Origin: Heterorhizobium halophytocola
Lineage (GTDB): Bacteria; Pseudomonadota; Alphaproteobacteria; Rhizobiales; Rhizobiaceae
Length of the DNA: 64,000 nucleotides
Assembly: GCF_017873095.1 (NCBI RefSeq)
Contig: NZ_JAGGJU010000004.1
Coordinates: forward strand, 326,223-390,222
Direction: 5' to 3'
The notes beneath the pieces were generated by a model. The model was not told the origin of the DNA. It did not search any database and was given only the letters and a program-made list of their open reading frames with translations. The translations under genes were made by a program, and so were the position numbers. Shown here piece after piece: positions 19,165-27,876 of the stretch (positions are counted from its first letter, which is position 1; every line of letters starts with the position of its first letter).

Positions 19165-20044
19165 TCTCGCGGCTGATGGCGATCAGGGCTTCGGTTGCCC
19201 GGCTCGCACGGCGCTCCTTGTGGCGCAGCAGTGTGAAGCGCCGCGTCGGCAAACGGTAATTGGCCTTGACCAGCAGCCCCTCATGCAGCTGCGATTCCGC
19301 GGCAATCCCCGAGACCACGGCCGCACAGGGACCGGCGCGCGTCGCCGACAGCACCGCCTCGTTGGAAGGAAATGTCAGCACCACCTTGAGATGCTGCAGG
19401 TCGATCCCCTCCGCCAGCAGCGCCTGCTCGAAGGCCTGGCGGGTGCCGGACCCGGTCTCGCGCAGCACCCAGGTGGACAACAGCAGATCCTTAGGCTTCA
19501 GCAGCCGCCCGTCCGCCCAGGCGTGATCCGGCGCCGTGACGATCTGCAACGCATCATCGGCAACCGGCGTGACGCTGAGCGCGCCGTCATCGACCCTGCC
19601 TTCGACGAAGCCGATCTCGGCAATGCCCTCGCGCACCGCATGGGCGACGGAGGCGGTGTTGCCGATCGTCAGCGACAGGTCGATCCCCGGATAGCGCGCG
19701 TGAAACCGCATCAACAGCGGCGGCAACCAGTAGCTCGCCACCGTCTGGCTGGCATGGATCGACAGGCTGCCGCGCTCCAGCCCGCCCATTTCGGACAGCA
19801 TCAGCTCGGCCGCCTGGATGCGCGCTACCGTTGCCCGCGCCTCGGCCAGGAAAGCCTGTCCCTCGCCCGTCAGTTCGATCCGTCGCCCCACCCGGTTGAA
19901 CAGCGCGACGCCGTAAAAGGCCTCGAGCTTCTTGATCGACGAACTGACGGCCGAAGGCGTCAGCCGGATCGCCTCGGCGGCGCGCGTCAGGTGCTCACGT
20001 TCGGCCACGGCGACGAAGATGACGAGCTGTTCGATGGTCATCAT
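19160..20044 (-). CDS. LysR-family regulator (YeiE/CysL-like)
   Basis: 294 residues. The N-terminal winged helix-turn-helix is MTIEQLVIFVAVAEREHLTRAA, quoted in part, with IRLTPSAVSSSIKKLEAFYG as the recognition region (about residues 27-46). The effector domain follows (GSLSIHASQTVASYWLPPLL). It is divergent from a YeiH-type transporter gene 138 bases away, the same arrangement as YeiE/YeiH in enterobacteria, so it very likely controls that transporter. A 21-bp inverted repeat (20085-20105) in the gap is a candidate binding site. Confidence 0.88.
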   Translation of the reverse strand: MMTIEQLVIFVAVAEREHLTRAAEAIRLTPSAVSSSIKKLEAFYGVALFNRVGRRIELTGEGQAFLAEARATVARIQAAELMLSEMGGLERGSLSIHASQTVASYWLPPLLMRFHARYPGIDLSLTIGNTASVAHAVREGIAEIGFVEGRVDDGALSVTPVADDALQIVTAPDHAWADGRLLKPKDLLLSTWVLRETGSGTRQAFEQALLAEGIDLQHLKVVLTFPSNEAVLSATRAGPCAAVVSGIAAESQLHEGLLVKANYRLPTRRFTLLRHKERRASRATEALIAISRER

Positions 20045-20084
20045 GAGAGGAAGAGACTCAAGGCGAAGATCAAGGGAAGCAATA

Positions 20085-20105
20085 TCATTCGATTTTAGAG
20101 AATGA
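20085..20105. promoter_or_regulatory. Candidate LysR operator between lysR and yeiH
   Basis: TCATTC-N9-GAATGA is a perfect 6-bp inverted repeat in AT-rich DNA between the divergent genes. It contains a T-N11-A core of the kind LysR regulators bind. Confidence 0.55.
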
Positions 20106-20182
20106 AACGTAACATATTATTCGATGGAAGATAAGGCTCAGGGAACCGTATTTTGGGAAGGCAACCTCAAGGCCAGATCGAA

Positions 20183-21229
20183 ATGTCCATCGTGTCCCCC
20201 ATCGCCTCCCCGACGCCGTCCCGTCCCCTCTCGGCCTGCGCCATGCGCATCGCACCCGGTCTCCTGCTCTGTCTAGCGGTAACGGGCCTTGCCATCGGGC
20301 TGGAAACGCTGGAAGAAAATCTGCTCGGAGGCCGCTGGCTGGAAAGCCTGGTGCTGGCGATCATCCTCGGCGCCATGATCCGTTCCGGCCTGACGCTATC
20401 GCCACGGTTTCACGCGGGCATCGATTTCAGCGCAAAGTTCCTGCTGGAACTCGCGGTCGTGCTGCTCGGCGCATCGATCAGCACCGCGACGCTGGAAGAA
20501 GCCGGTTTCGGCCTTGTCGGAGGCATTGCAGGGGGTGTGGCCGTCTCGCTCATCGCCAGCTATTTCGTCGGCCGCATGCTGGGACTTCCGGCCAAGCTTG
20601 CCACCCTGGTCGCCTGCGGCAACTCGATCTGCGGCAATTCGGCAATCGCCGCCGCTGCCCCGGTCATCGACGCGCCATCGGACGACGTCGCGGCCTCGAT
20701 CGCCTTCACCGCCGTGCTCGGCGTCATCGCCGTGCTGGTCATGCCGCTGGTCATGGAGCCGCTTGGCATGGACGCTGTCCAGTATGGCACCTTTGCCGGC
20801 ATGACCGTCTATGCCGTGCCGCAGGTGCTGGCCGCCACCGCGCCGATCGGGCTGATCAGCGTGCAGACCGGCACTGTGGTCAAGCTGATCCGCGTGCTCA
20901 TGCTCGGCCCCGTGCTGCTGGTACTCGGCGTGATCCATGGACGCAGTGGCGGGCATATGTCGCTGCGCCATATCCTGCCCTGGTTCATCCTCGGCTTTGC
21001 CGTGATGATGGGGCTTCGCTCGTTCGACCTGATCCCCGCACTGGCGCTGAAGCCGATCTCGGAAACGTCCAGCGTGCTGACCATCATCGCCATGGCGGCC
21101 CTCGGTCTGTCGGTCGATGTACGCCATGTCGCCAAGGCCGGCGGCCGGGTCATCGCGGCGGCCAGCGTCTCGCTGCTGCTGCTCTGCGGCATCAGCCTGC
21201 TGTTGATCCACTGGCTGCAGGTCGGCTGA
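20183..21229 (+). CDS. YeiH-family putative sulfate exporter
   Basis: 348 residues, UPF0324/YeiH family, with about ten hydrophobic helices from residue 20 on. Family-typical stretches are visible: LLGASISTATLEEAGFG, then GNSICGNSAIAAAAPVI (two Asn-Ser-containing half-sites, about residues 149-165) and LGLSVDVRHVAKAGGR at the C-terminal end. Members are annotated as sulfate or sulfite exporters, but the transported compound has rarely been proved. The ATG at 20183 is chosen; an in-frame TTG at 20153 would add ten residues. It is probably under control of the divergent LysR gene. Confidence 0.85.
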   Translation: MSIVSPIASPTPSRPLSACAMRIAPGLLLCLAVTGLAIGLETLEENLLGGRWLESLVLAIILGAMIRSGLTLSPRFHAGIDFSAKFLLELAVVLLGASISTATLEEAGFGLVGGIAGGVAVSLIASYFVGRMLGLPAKLATLVACGNSICGNSAIAAAAPVIDAPSDDVAASIAFTAVLGVIAVLVMPLVMEPLGMDAVQYGTFAGMTVYAVPQVLAATAPIGLISVQTGTVVKLIRVLMLGPVLLVLGVIHGRSGGHMSLRHILPWFILGFAVMMGLRSFDLIPALALKPISETSSVLTIIAMAALGLSVDVRHVAKAGGRVIAAASVSLLLLCGISLLLIHWLQVG

Positions 21230-21300
21230 GACTTCGCCTTTTCAAAACCCGCTTTAGGTCCTAGTTTCCCCCGCTGAAAGACAGCGGGAGGGCGGCAGCC

Positions 21301-22002
21301 ATGACCTTACACCCCATTCGCATGATCGGTTTCGATGCCGACGACACCCTCTGGCAGAACGAGCAGTTCTACCGGCTGACGGAAGGGCAGTTCCAGGCAC
21401 TGCTGACCGATTATGCCGAGGGTGAGCATATCTCCGAGCGTCTGCTCGAGGCAGAGCGGCGCAATCTCGGCCATTATGGTTTCGGCATCAAGGGTTTTAC
21501 CCTGTCGATGATCGAGACGGCGCTCGACGTGACCGAGGGCAAGGTGCCCGGCAAGGTGATCGGCGAGATCCTGTCGATCGGCCGCAACCTGCTGAGCCAT
21601 CCGGTCGAGACCATGCCGCATGTCCATGAGGTGCTGGAAGCGCTGGCGGGGCAGTATTATCTGGTGCTGATCACCAAGGGCGATCTGTTCGACCAGGAGC
21701 GCAAGCTGGCGCAATCGGGGCTTGGCGATTTCTTCGACAGCGTCGAGATCGTCTCCGACAAGACCGCCACCACCTATCGGCGCATCTTCGGCAAGGGCGA
21801 CGGGCCGGAGCATGCGATGATGGTCGGCAATTCGCTGAAATCGGACATCGTGCCGGCCATCGCCACCGGCGCCTGGGGCGTCTTCGTGCCGCACGCACTG
21901 ACCTGGGCGCTGGAGCATGTGGAAAAGCCGACCGAGGCACCGCGGTTCAAGGAGATCGCCCATCTCGGCGAATTCCTGCCCCTGCTGGACAGTCTCGGCT
22001 AA
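21301..22002 (+). CDS. HAD-superfamily hydrolase
   Basis: 233 residues. Motif I is FDADDTLWQNEQF (nucleophile Asp10 or Asp13 region), motif II LVLITKGDL, motif III the Lys in VSDKTA, and motif IV MVGNSLKSDIVPA. This arrangement is the YjjG/phosphoglycolate-phosphatase-like class I with a helical cap. Substrates in the group are nucleotides or sugar phosphates. It is followed after 13 bases by the HhH glycosylase-like gene, which suggests an operon and would fit a nucleotide-salvage or DNA-damage role, though that is inference. Confidence 0.87.
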   Translation: MTLHPIRMIGFDADDTLWQNEQFYRLTEGQFQALLTDYAEGEHISERLLEAERRNLGHYGFGIKGFTLSMIETALDVTEGKVPGKVIGEILSIGRNLLSHPVETMPHVHEVLEALAGQYYLVLITKGDLFDQERKLAQSGLGDFFDSVEIVSDKTATTYRRIFGKGDGPEHAMMVGNSLKSDIVPAIATGAWGVFVPHALTWALEHVEKPTEAPRFKEIAHLGEFLPLLDSLG

Positions 22003-22015
22003 GGGAAGGCAATCA

Positions 22016-22684
22016 ATGCGAAACTTCGACGAGATCTGGGCGATTGCCGCGGAACGCAAGGGAGGCGATGCGGCCGTCGAGGCCTTGCTGCGCTACCCGA
22101 AACCGAAAGCCGAGGTCGCGGCCATGCCGGACGACCGGCTGCTGGCACTGATGACCCGGTGCATCTTCAATTCCGGCTTTACCTGGAAGGTGGTCGAGGC
22201 GATGTGGCCGGGCTTCGAGGCCGCCTTCGAAGGTTTCGAGATCGGCTTCTGCGTGATGCTGCATGACGAGGATTTCGAGCGCCTTGTCTCCGACACCCGC
22301 ATCGTGCGCCACGGACCGAAGATCCGCGCGGTGCAGGAGAATGCCCGCTTCATCGCCGACCTGTCCGACGCGCATGGCAGCGCCGCCGCCTTCCTCGCCA
22401 ACTGGCCAGGTGAGGACTATATGGGGCTGCTCGATCTCCTGAAAAAGCGCGGCACGCGACTTGGCGGCAATACGGGACAGTATTTTCTGCGCTTTGCCGG
22501 TATCGACGGCTTCATCCTGTCGAACGACGTGGTGGGCCGGCTGATCGCCGAGGGTGTCGTCGACAAGCCGCCGACATCGGCCAAGGAACGCGCGGCGGTG
22601 CAGGCCGCCTTCAACAGGTGGGCTGCGCAGTCGGGTCGCTCGCTGACCGAGATCAGCCGGGTGCTCGCCGTCAGCATCGACTGA
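22016..22684 (+). CDS. HhH-GPD DNA glycosylase-like protein, Tag relative
   Basis: 222 residues with AAGGGAAGG just upstream of the ATG. The start is MRNFDEIWAIAAERKGG. The pattern LLALMTRCIFNSGFTWKVVEAMWPGFEAAFEGF, quoted here only in outline, matches the core of 3-methyladenine glycosylase I (ICLEGFQSGLSWLTILRK region in the neighbouring Tag). It lacks the N-terminal Cys and C-terminal His of Tag's zinc-binding snap. Its C-terminal half (LDLLKKRGTRLGGNTGQYFLR) diverges. It is therefore a distant Tag paralogue of unknown substrate, convergent with the true tag gene 16 bases away. Confidence 0.75.
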   Translation: MRNFDEIWAIAAERKGGDAAVEALLRYPKPKAEVAAMPDDRLLALMTRCIFNSGFTWKVVEAMWPGFEAAFEGFEIGFCVMLHDEDFERLVSDTRIVRHGPKIRAVQENARFIADLSDAHGSAAAFLANWPGEDYMGLLDLLKKRGTRLGGNTGQYFLRFAGIDGFILSNDVVGRLIAEGVVDKPPTSAKERAAVQAAFNRWAAQSGRSLTEISRVLAVSID

Positions 22685-22700
22685 CGGCGCAGGCGCCCCG

Positions 22701-23369
22701 TCAGGGACGGACGAGTTCGGCGCGCAGGCGCTCGGCCTTCGGGCGGCAATGGCAGCCCTCGAAATGGTCGTTGACCAGTCCCATCGCCTGCATGAAGGCA
22801 TAGATCGTGGTCGGGCCGACAAAGCTCCAGCCGCGTTTCTTCAGATCCTTCGACAGCCAGATGGAGGTCGGTGTCGTCGGATTGGCGGCGATCGCCGCCC
22901 GGTCGACGACCTCCGGCCGCTCGTCCGGCCCCGGCTCATGGCTCCAGAAATAACGGGCCAGCGAGCCGAATTCCTTTTGCAGTTCAATCGCCCGCTTGGC
23001 GTTGTTGATCGTCGAGACGATCTTGCCGCGATGGCGAACAATGCCGGCATCGGCAAGGCATCGGGCGATCTCGTCATCGCCATAGGCCGCCACCTTGTGA
23101 ACATCGAAGCCGTCGAAGGCAGCCCGGAAATTTTCCCGCTTGCGCAGGATCGTCAGCCAGGAGAGACCGGACTGAAACCCTTCCAGGCAGATCTTCTCGA
23201 ACAGCCTGATATCGTCGGTGACGGGATAGCCCCATTCCTCGTCGTGGTAGCGGCGGTAGTCGTCCAGGCCGCCATGCCAGGCGCAGCGCGCAAGCCCGTC
23301 TTCCCCGGTCAGCAAACCCTCGATTTCCATGCCCTGCGATTCTCCGTTCCGTCCGGGCTCGTTTACCAT
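22701..23369 (-). CDS. tag: DNA-3-methyladenine glycosylase I
   Basis: A base-excision enzyme that removes 3-methyladenine from DNA. From the upstream ATG the frame is 222 residues; family alignment favours the inner ATG at 23330 (MEIEGLLTGEDG), giving 209. The zinc-snap Cys and His lie in LARCAWHGG, the DEEWG motif is present (YHDEEWGYPV), then GFQSGLSWLTILRKR, and the C-terminal HCRPK segment contributes GCHC ligands (EGCHCRPKAERL). It is convergent with a Tag-like paralogue. Confidence 0.95.
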   Translation of the reverse strand: MVNEPGRNGESQGMEIEGLLTGEDGLARCAWHGGLDDYRRYHDEEWGYPVTDDIRLFEKICLEGFQSGLSWLTILRKRENFRAAFDGFDVHKVAAYGDDEIARCLADAGIVRHRGKIVSTINNAKRAIELQKEFGSLARYFWSHEPGPDERPEVVDRAAIAANPTTPTSIWLSKDLKKRGWSFVGPTTIYAFMQAMGLVNDHFEGCHCRPKAERLRAELVRP

Positions 23370-23548
23370 TTGTTCACTCTTTCTCCAAACCGGATGTAAA
23401 CCCTGACGGAAGGTTTACGGCTTCGGTCGCTTTTTATCGATGCCGTCTTTACCAGTTTCGCGTTTGAAGGATGTCAGCATGCAGAGACAAGAGACGTGCA
23501 TTTTCGTCTTTCCGCCTTCCCTTGGGTTTTTTGTAGCGAGTTTGCCCC

Positions 23549-24295
23549 ATGAAGATTTCCCTGATGGCACTGGCCGCCGCCGCTCTCGTCGCCGTGGCAG
23601 GTCCGGCCGCCGCCAATGACCGTTATCAGCAACGTCCGCCCGTCGTCGTCAGCCCCGATCTGACGGCACCCTGGGTGCTGCAGCTCGGCGGCCGTCCGCC
23701 CGCCGCCGCGCGCGCCTATGCCGCCCCCCGCGCCGCCGCAGCGACAGCACCGGCCCCGCGCCGTGCAGCCCCGCTGTTTGCCCCGCGCGCGGCCCGCCAG
23801 GTCGCCGTCAACGCGCCGCGTCCGGTGCGCAACCGGATCGATCCGCGCTTCCTGCCGCAGATCGTCGCCTATGATACGACGCAAAAGCCCGGCACGATCG
23901 TGATCGACACGAACAACCGCTTCCTCTACCTGGTGCTCGACGGCGGCAAGGCGCGCCGGTATGGCGTCGGCGTCGGCAAGCCGGGCTTTGCCTGGGCCGG
24001 CACCCACAAGATCACCGCCAAGCGCGAATGGCCCGGCTGGACGCCGCCGCAGGAAATGCTGGCGCGCGAGGCAGCCAAGGGTCACTACCTGCCCGCCCAC
24101 ATGGACGGCGGCCCGGAAAATCCTCTCGGCGCCCGCGCCATGTATCTCGGATCGACCATGTACCGCATCCACGGCACCAATGCGCCCTGGACGATCGGCT
24201 ACGGCGTCTCCTCGGGCTGCATCCGCATGCGCAACGAGGACGTCACCGATCTCTACTCGCGGGTCGATGTCGGTACCTCCGTCATCGTCATGTGA
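23549..24295 (+). CDS. L,D-transpeptidase (ErfK/YbiS family), copy 1
   Basis: 248 residues with a Sec signal (MKISLMALAAAALVAVAGPAAA). A linker rich in Ala, Pro and Arg (about residues 45-95) precedes the YkuD catalytic domain. That domain shows GTIVIDTNNRFLYLV and the active-site block with His, SSGCIRMRNEDV (catalytic Cys224). It makes 3-3 cross-links in periplasmic peptidoglycan or anchors outer-membrane proteins. L,D-cross-links dominate in polar-growing Rhizobiales, which commonly encode many paralogues. A second copy starts 130 bases downstream in the same direction. Confidence 0.92.
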   Translation: MKISLMALAAAALVAVAGPAAANDRYQQRPPVVVSPDLTAPWVLQLGGRPPAAARAYAAPRAAAATAPAPRRAAPLFAPRAARQVAVNAPRPVRNRIDPRFLPQIVAYDTTQKPGTIVIDTNNRFLYLVLDGGKARRYGVGVGKPGFAWAGTHKITAKREWPGWTPPQEMLAREAAKGHYLPAHMDGGPENPLGARAMYLGSTMYRIHGTNAPWTIGYGVSSGCIRMRNEDVTDLYSRVDVGTSVIVM

Positions 24296-24301
24296 GGAGA
24301 T

Positions 24302-24337
24302 GAAGCCACAATCGCTCGAAAAGCGCATTGTGGCTTC
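24302..24337 (+). terminator. Hairpin between the two L,D-transpeptidase genes
   Basis: GAAGCCACAAT (24302-24312) pairs perfectly with ATTGTGGCTTC (24327-24337), seven bases past the first gene's stop. There is no T-run, so it may be a weak terminator or processing stem separating the two genes. Confidence 0.6.
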
Positions 24338-24424
24338 AATTCCACTTTACTGATTGCTCATATGGGGTTGTGCCCCGGCCTCACTTCAGTAACGTCGCAC
24401 GCGTCTAATCTGGAGAGGGTCAAC

Positions 24425-25117
24425 ATGATGAAAATCCTTCGCGCGGCAGTGATTCTGGCCGTCAGCGCTTCCGTCCTGTCGCCGATCTCGGCCCAGGCAT
24501 TCACCAATGTCGCCGGTGCCGCGCCGGTCGAAAAGCAGAGCCAGGTGGTGCAGGTCGCGGTCCGCAAGAGCGTGCCCGACAAGTTCAAGCGCCGCATCGT
24601 GCGCCTGGTCACCGATGAGAAGCCGGGCACGATCATCATCGATACCGACCACAAGTTCCTCTACTATGTGCAAGGCAAGAACCGCGCCGTGCGCTACGGG
24701 GTCGGCGTCGGTCGCGACGGCTATGGCTGGTCCGGCGTGGTCAAGATCGGCCGCAAGGCGGAATGGCCGGAATGGCGTCCGCCGGCGGAAATGCGTGCCC
24801 GCGAGGCCCGCAAGGGGCACAATCTGCCGGTCGTGCAGAAGGGCGGTATCGACAACCCGCTCGGCGCGCGCGCCATGTATCTCTACCGTGGCGGCCGCGA
24901 CACCATCTTCCGCATCCACGGCACCAACCAGCCCTGGACGATCGGCCTCAACATGTCGTCCGGCTGCATCCGCATGATGAACAAGGATGTCGAGGATCTC
25001 TACGAGCGCGCAGGCGTCGGCACCAAGGTGATCGTCATCGGTCCGGGCAACCGCCAGGGCGACGTGTCCTATGACGACCGTGGCATCGATCTTCTGGCAA
25101 CGATCTTCGGCGGCTGA
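24425..25117 (+). CDS. L,D-transpeptidase (ErfK/YbiS family), copy 2
   Basis: 230 residues with a Sec signal (MKILRAAVILAVSASVLSPISAQA). The YkuD domain begins GTIIIDTDHKFLYYV and carries the catalytic block HGTNQPWTIG then SSGCIRMMNKDV (Cys181). It shares much of the catalytic domain with the preceding gene but lacks the long Ala/Pro linker, so the pair looks like a tandem duplication that has diverged at the N-terminus. A strong terminator follows. The start at 24425 is preceded by GGAGAGGG. Confidence 0.92.
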   Translation: MMKILRAAVILAVSASVLSPISAQAFTNVAGAAPVEKQSQVVQVAVRKSVPDKFKRRIVRLVTDEKPGTIIIDTDHKFLYYVQGKNRAVRYGVGVGRDGYGWSGVVKIGRKAEWPEWRPPAEMRAREARKGHNLPVVQKGGIDNPLGARAMYLYRGGRDTIFRIHGTNQPWTIGLNMSSGCIRMMNKDVEDLYERAGVGTKVIVIGPGNRQGDVSYDDRGIDLLATIFGG

Positions 25118-25152
25118 TCGCCATTCCGACAGGTCCTCTGCGACGAACTCAG

Positions 25153-25180
25153 GCCCGGCCCTTCGGCCGGGCTTCTATTT
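25153..25180 (+). terminator. Rho-independent terminator after L,D-transpeptidase 2
   Basis: GCCCGGCC-CTTC-GGCCGGGC is a perfect 8-bp stem followed by TTCTATTT. It lies 36 bases past the stop codon. Confidence 0.85.
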
Positions 25181-25267
25181 AAATTCCTGATACAATCGCC
25201 GGCTAGGTTGCGTGAACTCACAGGATGGCGGGGCGGATTCGCCTGCGCCCGTTTTGCGGATCACCCG

Positions 25268-25942
25268 ATGACATCGAATTCTTCCTCCACGCTTGCCGCG
25301 CTTCTCCTCAGCACCGTCAGCTTCCTCATGATCACCCCGCCCGCCGCCCGCGCCGAAATGGCGATATCCGCCTATGGCGGCGTGCAGTCGGCGCCGCACA
25401 GCCATGTCGATCTGTCGGACGGACCCGACTTCACCGCCGGATGGGAGGGCAAGTCCTTTGCAGCGCCGCCTTATTACGGCGTGCGCGCGACGTGGTGGAT
25501 GGAAGATCTCGGCCATCCCAATCTCGGCCTGTCGCTCGACTACACCCATGACAAGGTCTATGCCGACGACGAGACGCTGTCCAAAAGCGGTTTCAGCCAT
25601 TTCGAATTCACCGACGGGCTCAACCTGCTAACCCTCAACGCACTCTACCGGATGCCGATCGACGGCACGAAGTTCGTCCCCTATGTCGGCGCCGGCGCGG
25701 GCATCAACGTTCCGCATGTCGAGGTCGCGCGCGGATCGGGCACGACCTTCGAATACCAGTTCGGCGGTCCGACGGTGCAGGCGCAGGCCGGTGTCGCCTA
25801 CCAGTTTACCGATCACCTGGCGGCCTTTGCCGAATACAAGGGCAATTATTCCTGGGTGGACGTCGATATCGACAATGGCGCGTCGCTGAAGACCAATATC
25901 ATGACCAACGCGATCAATGTCGGCGTGACCTTCAGCTGGTAA
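25268..25942 (+). CDS. Outer-membrane beta-barrel protein
   Basis: 224 residues from the ATG at 25268, with a signal peptide ending near ARA-EMAIS. The mature protein consists of alternating amphipathic strands: AISAYGGVQSAP, LGLSLDYTHDKV, LTLNALYRMPI, FVPYVGAGAGINVPHV, VQAQAGVAYQFTDHLAAFAEYKG (quoted in part) and a terminal NAINVGVTFSW. The last strand ends in an aromatic residue, as needed for BamA recognition. This is an eight-stranded OmpA/OmpW-like porin-type fold, annotated generically. No enzymatic motif is visible. Confidence 0.85.
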   Translation: MTSNSSSTLAALLLSTVSFLMITPPAARAEMAISAYGGVQSAPHSHVDLSDGPDFTAGWEGKSFAAPPYYGVRATWWMEDLGHPNLGLSLDYTHDKVYADDETLSKSGFSHFEFTDGLNLLTLNALYRMPIDGTKFVPYVGAGAGINVPHVEVARGSGTTFEYQFGGPTVQAQAGVAYQFTDHLAAFAEYKGNYSWVDVDIDNGASLKTNIMTNAINVGVTFSW

Positions 25943-25951
25943 CAGACCGGC

Positions 25952-26404
25952 TCACGGCAGCCTGCAGTTGATCGGGCCATCGTCCGACAGCACCGTCTTG
26001 CGATCCATCGACGAGCGCGTCGGCGCGCTGGTGACGGTCATCTGGTAATGGCCGGCCTTGTCGGCCGCGGTCGCCGACACCTTGAGGGTCAGCGTGACGA
26101 AGGGATGGTCGGTCTTGCTTTGCGAGACCAGCAGCAATTCGAGCATGTCTCTGTCCAGCATGGATGTCTCGAGCATCTCCTGGGTCAGCCGGAAATTCTT
26201 GTGCATGCCTTCGACCGGTACGTCTTTCAGGGACACGACACCCCGGAAGCCATCGAGTTCGTAGGGCGCGGTATGCTTGACGCCGCTTTCGAGCGACAGC
26301 CTGAAAACATCTCCATCCAGCGCGCAATAGACATGGTCTGCCTGCGCCTGCGCCGAGACGGCGGTCAGCAAGGCAACGGTTGTCAGGGCCATCAACATGC
26401 GCAT
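25952..26404 (-). CDS. Hypothetical secreted protein
   Basis: 150 residues from the ATG at 26404, with a signal peptide (MLMALTTVALLTAVSAQAQA). Two cysteines in the mature protein, in HVYCALDG near the start and PINCRLP at the end, could form a disulfide tying the termini together. The middle is predicted beta-rich. A longer frame starts at 26542 but would bury the signal. I do not recognise the family. It is convergent with the outer-membrane barrel gene. Confidence 0.7.
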   Translation of the reverse strand: MRMLMALTTVALLTAVSAQAQADHVYCALDGDVFRLSLESGVKHTAPYELDGFRGVVSLKDVPVEGMHKNFRLTQEMLETSMLDRDMLELLLVSQSKTDHPFVTLTLKVSATAADKAGHYQMTVTSAPTRSSMDRKTVLSDDGPINCRLP

Positions 26405-26557
26405 CGTATAGTCTCCATTGTCCCGCACGGGGACGAGTTCCGCCCCCGACGCTACGAGGGAAAGGTAAACAATAAGACCGCGTCGGACAATTAGATAACC
26501 ATAATGGAGGCTGTGCGCATATACATCTCTGCGCGTCGGCACTTGCAGAAAAGCGGC

Positions 26558-27859
26558 TCACCGTCCGGCAAGCGCCGCCGGCTTTTGCCCGCCATAGGCC
26601 CAGTCCATCAGTTGCACGGTATGGACGATCGGCAGGGCCGTTCCGCTGGCGATCTGGGTGATGCAGCCGATATTGCCGGCCGCGATCAGATCCGGCTTGG
26701 TCGCCTCGATATTCTTCACCTTGCGCGCCTTCAATTGTGCCGAAATATCCGGCTGCATGATGTTGTAGGTGCCGGCGGAGCCACAGCAGAGATGGCCCTC
26801 CGGCGGGTCCTTGACCGCAAAGCCGGCATTGGCGAGCAACAGCTTTGGCAGGCTCGTCACCTTCTGGCCGTGCTGCAGCGAGCAGGCGGAATGATAGGCA
26901 ACTGTCAGTCCCTTGCGCTCCTGGCGCGGCAGATCGAGGCTTGTCAGATATTCGGTGACGTCCTTTGCCAGAGCAGACACCCTGCCTGCCTTTTCCGCGT
27001 AATCGGGGTCGAGGCGCAGCATATGACCGTAATCCTTGATCGTCGTGCCGCAGCCGGATGTCGTGACGACCACCGCGTCGAGGCCACCGCGCTCGATTTC
27101 GCTGATCCAGACATCGACATTGCGCCGGGCGCTGGCGAGCGCCTGCTGCTCGCGGCCCATGTGATGGACCAACGCGCCGCAACAGCCTTCCCCTTGCGGC
27201 GTGACGACCTCGATGCCGAGGCGGGTCAGGAGCCGGACGGTCGCCGCGTTGATCTCCGGATCGAGCACCGACTGGGCGCAGCCGGAAAGCAGCGCCACAC
27301 GACCGCGCCGTTGGCCCACGGCGGCATGGCGGGACGACCGATCCACCGGAGCAGCCGGAATGCTGTCAGGCGCCAGATCGAGCATGGCGCCGAACGGCCG
27401 CAACCCGGGCACGCCCTTCAGCAGACCGGAAAGCGGCCTTGCCAGTTTGGCCAGTTTCAGCGCCGCGCGAAACCGCTTCGGATAGGGCAGCACCATGGCC
27501 AGCACATTGCGCGTCAGCCGGTTCAACAGCGGGCGCCGATAGGTATTTTCGATATGCACCCGGGCATGATCGACCAGATGCATGTAGTCGACCCCGGACG
27601 GACAGGTGGTCGTGCAGGCAAGGCAGGAGAGACAGCGGTCGATATGGGTGACGATCTCTTCGTCCGCCGGCCTGCCGTTCTCCAGCATGTCCTTGATCAG
27701 GTAGATGCGCCCGCGCGGACTGTCGAGTTCGTTGCCGAGCGTCACATAGGTCGGACAGGTGGCGGTGCAGAAGCCGCAATGCACGCATTTGCGGAGAATG
27801 CCTTCGGCTTCGGCAAGATGCGGGTCGGCCAGTTGCTCGGTGGTGAAATTGGTCTGCAA
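26558..27859 (-). CDS. glcF: Glycolate oxidase iron-sulfur subunit
   Basis: 433 residues. This subunit passes electrons from the GlcD flavin to the quinone pool. Two 4Fe-4S binding motifs are visible: CVHCGFCTATCP (residues 25-36) and CLSCLACTTTCP further on. The C-terminal CCG-type domains follow (GCCGALVHHMG and LCCGSAGTYN). The start appears to be a TTG at 27859 (encoding MQTNFTTEQLAD), with AGGAG upstream; no nearer ATG precedes the first cluster. It is the last gene of the glcD-glcE-DUF4870-glcF group. Confidence 0.93.
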   Translation of the reverse strand: MQTNFTTEQLADPHLAEAEGILRKCVHCGFCTATCPTYVTLGNELDSPRGRIYLIKDMLENGRPADEEIVTHIDRCLSCLACTTTCPSGVDYMHLVDHARVHIENTYRRPLLNRLTRNVLAMVLPYPKRFRAALKLAKLARPLSGLLKGVPGLRPFGAMLDLAPDSIPAAPVDRSSRHAAVGQRRGRVALLSGCAQSVLDPEINAATVRLLTRLGIEVVTPQGEGCCGALVHHMGREQQALASARRNVDVWISEIERGGLDAVVVTTSGCGTTIKDYGHMLRLDPDYAEKAGRVSALAKDVTEYLTSLDLPRQERKGLTVAYHSACSLQHGQKVTSLPKLLLANAGFAVKDPPEGHLCCGSAGTYNIMQPDISAQLKARKVKNIEATKPDLIAAGNIGCITQIASGTALPIVHTVQLMDWAYGGQKPAALAGR

Positions 27860-27876
27860 GGACGTGCTCCTGCCCG

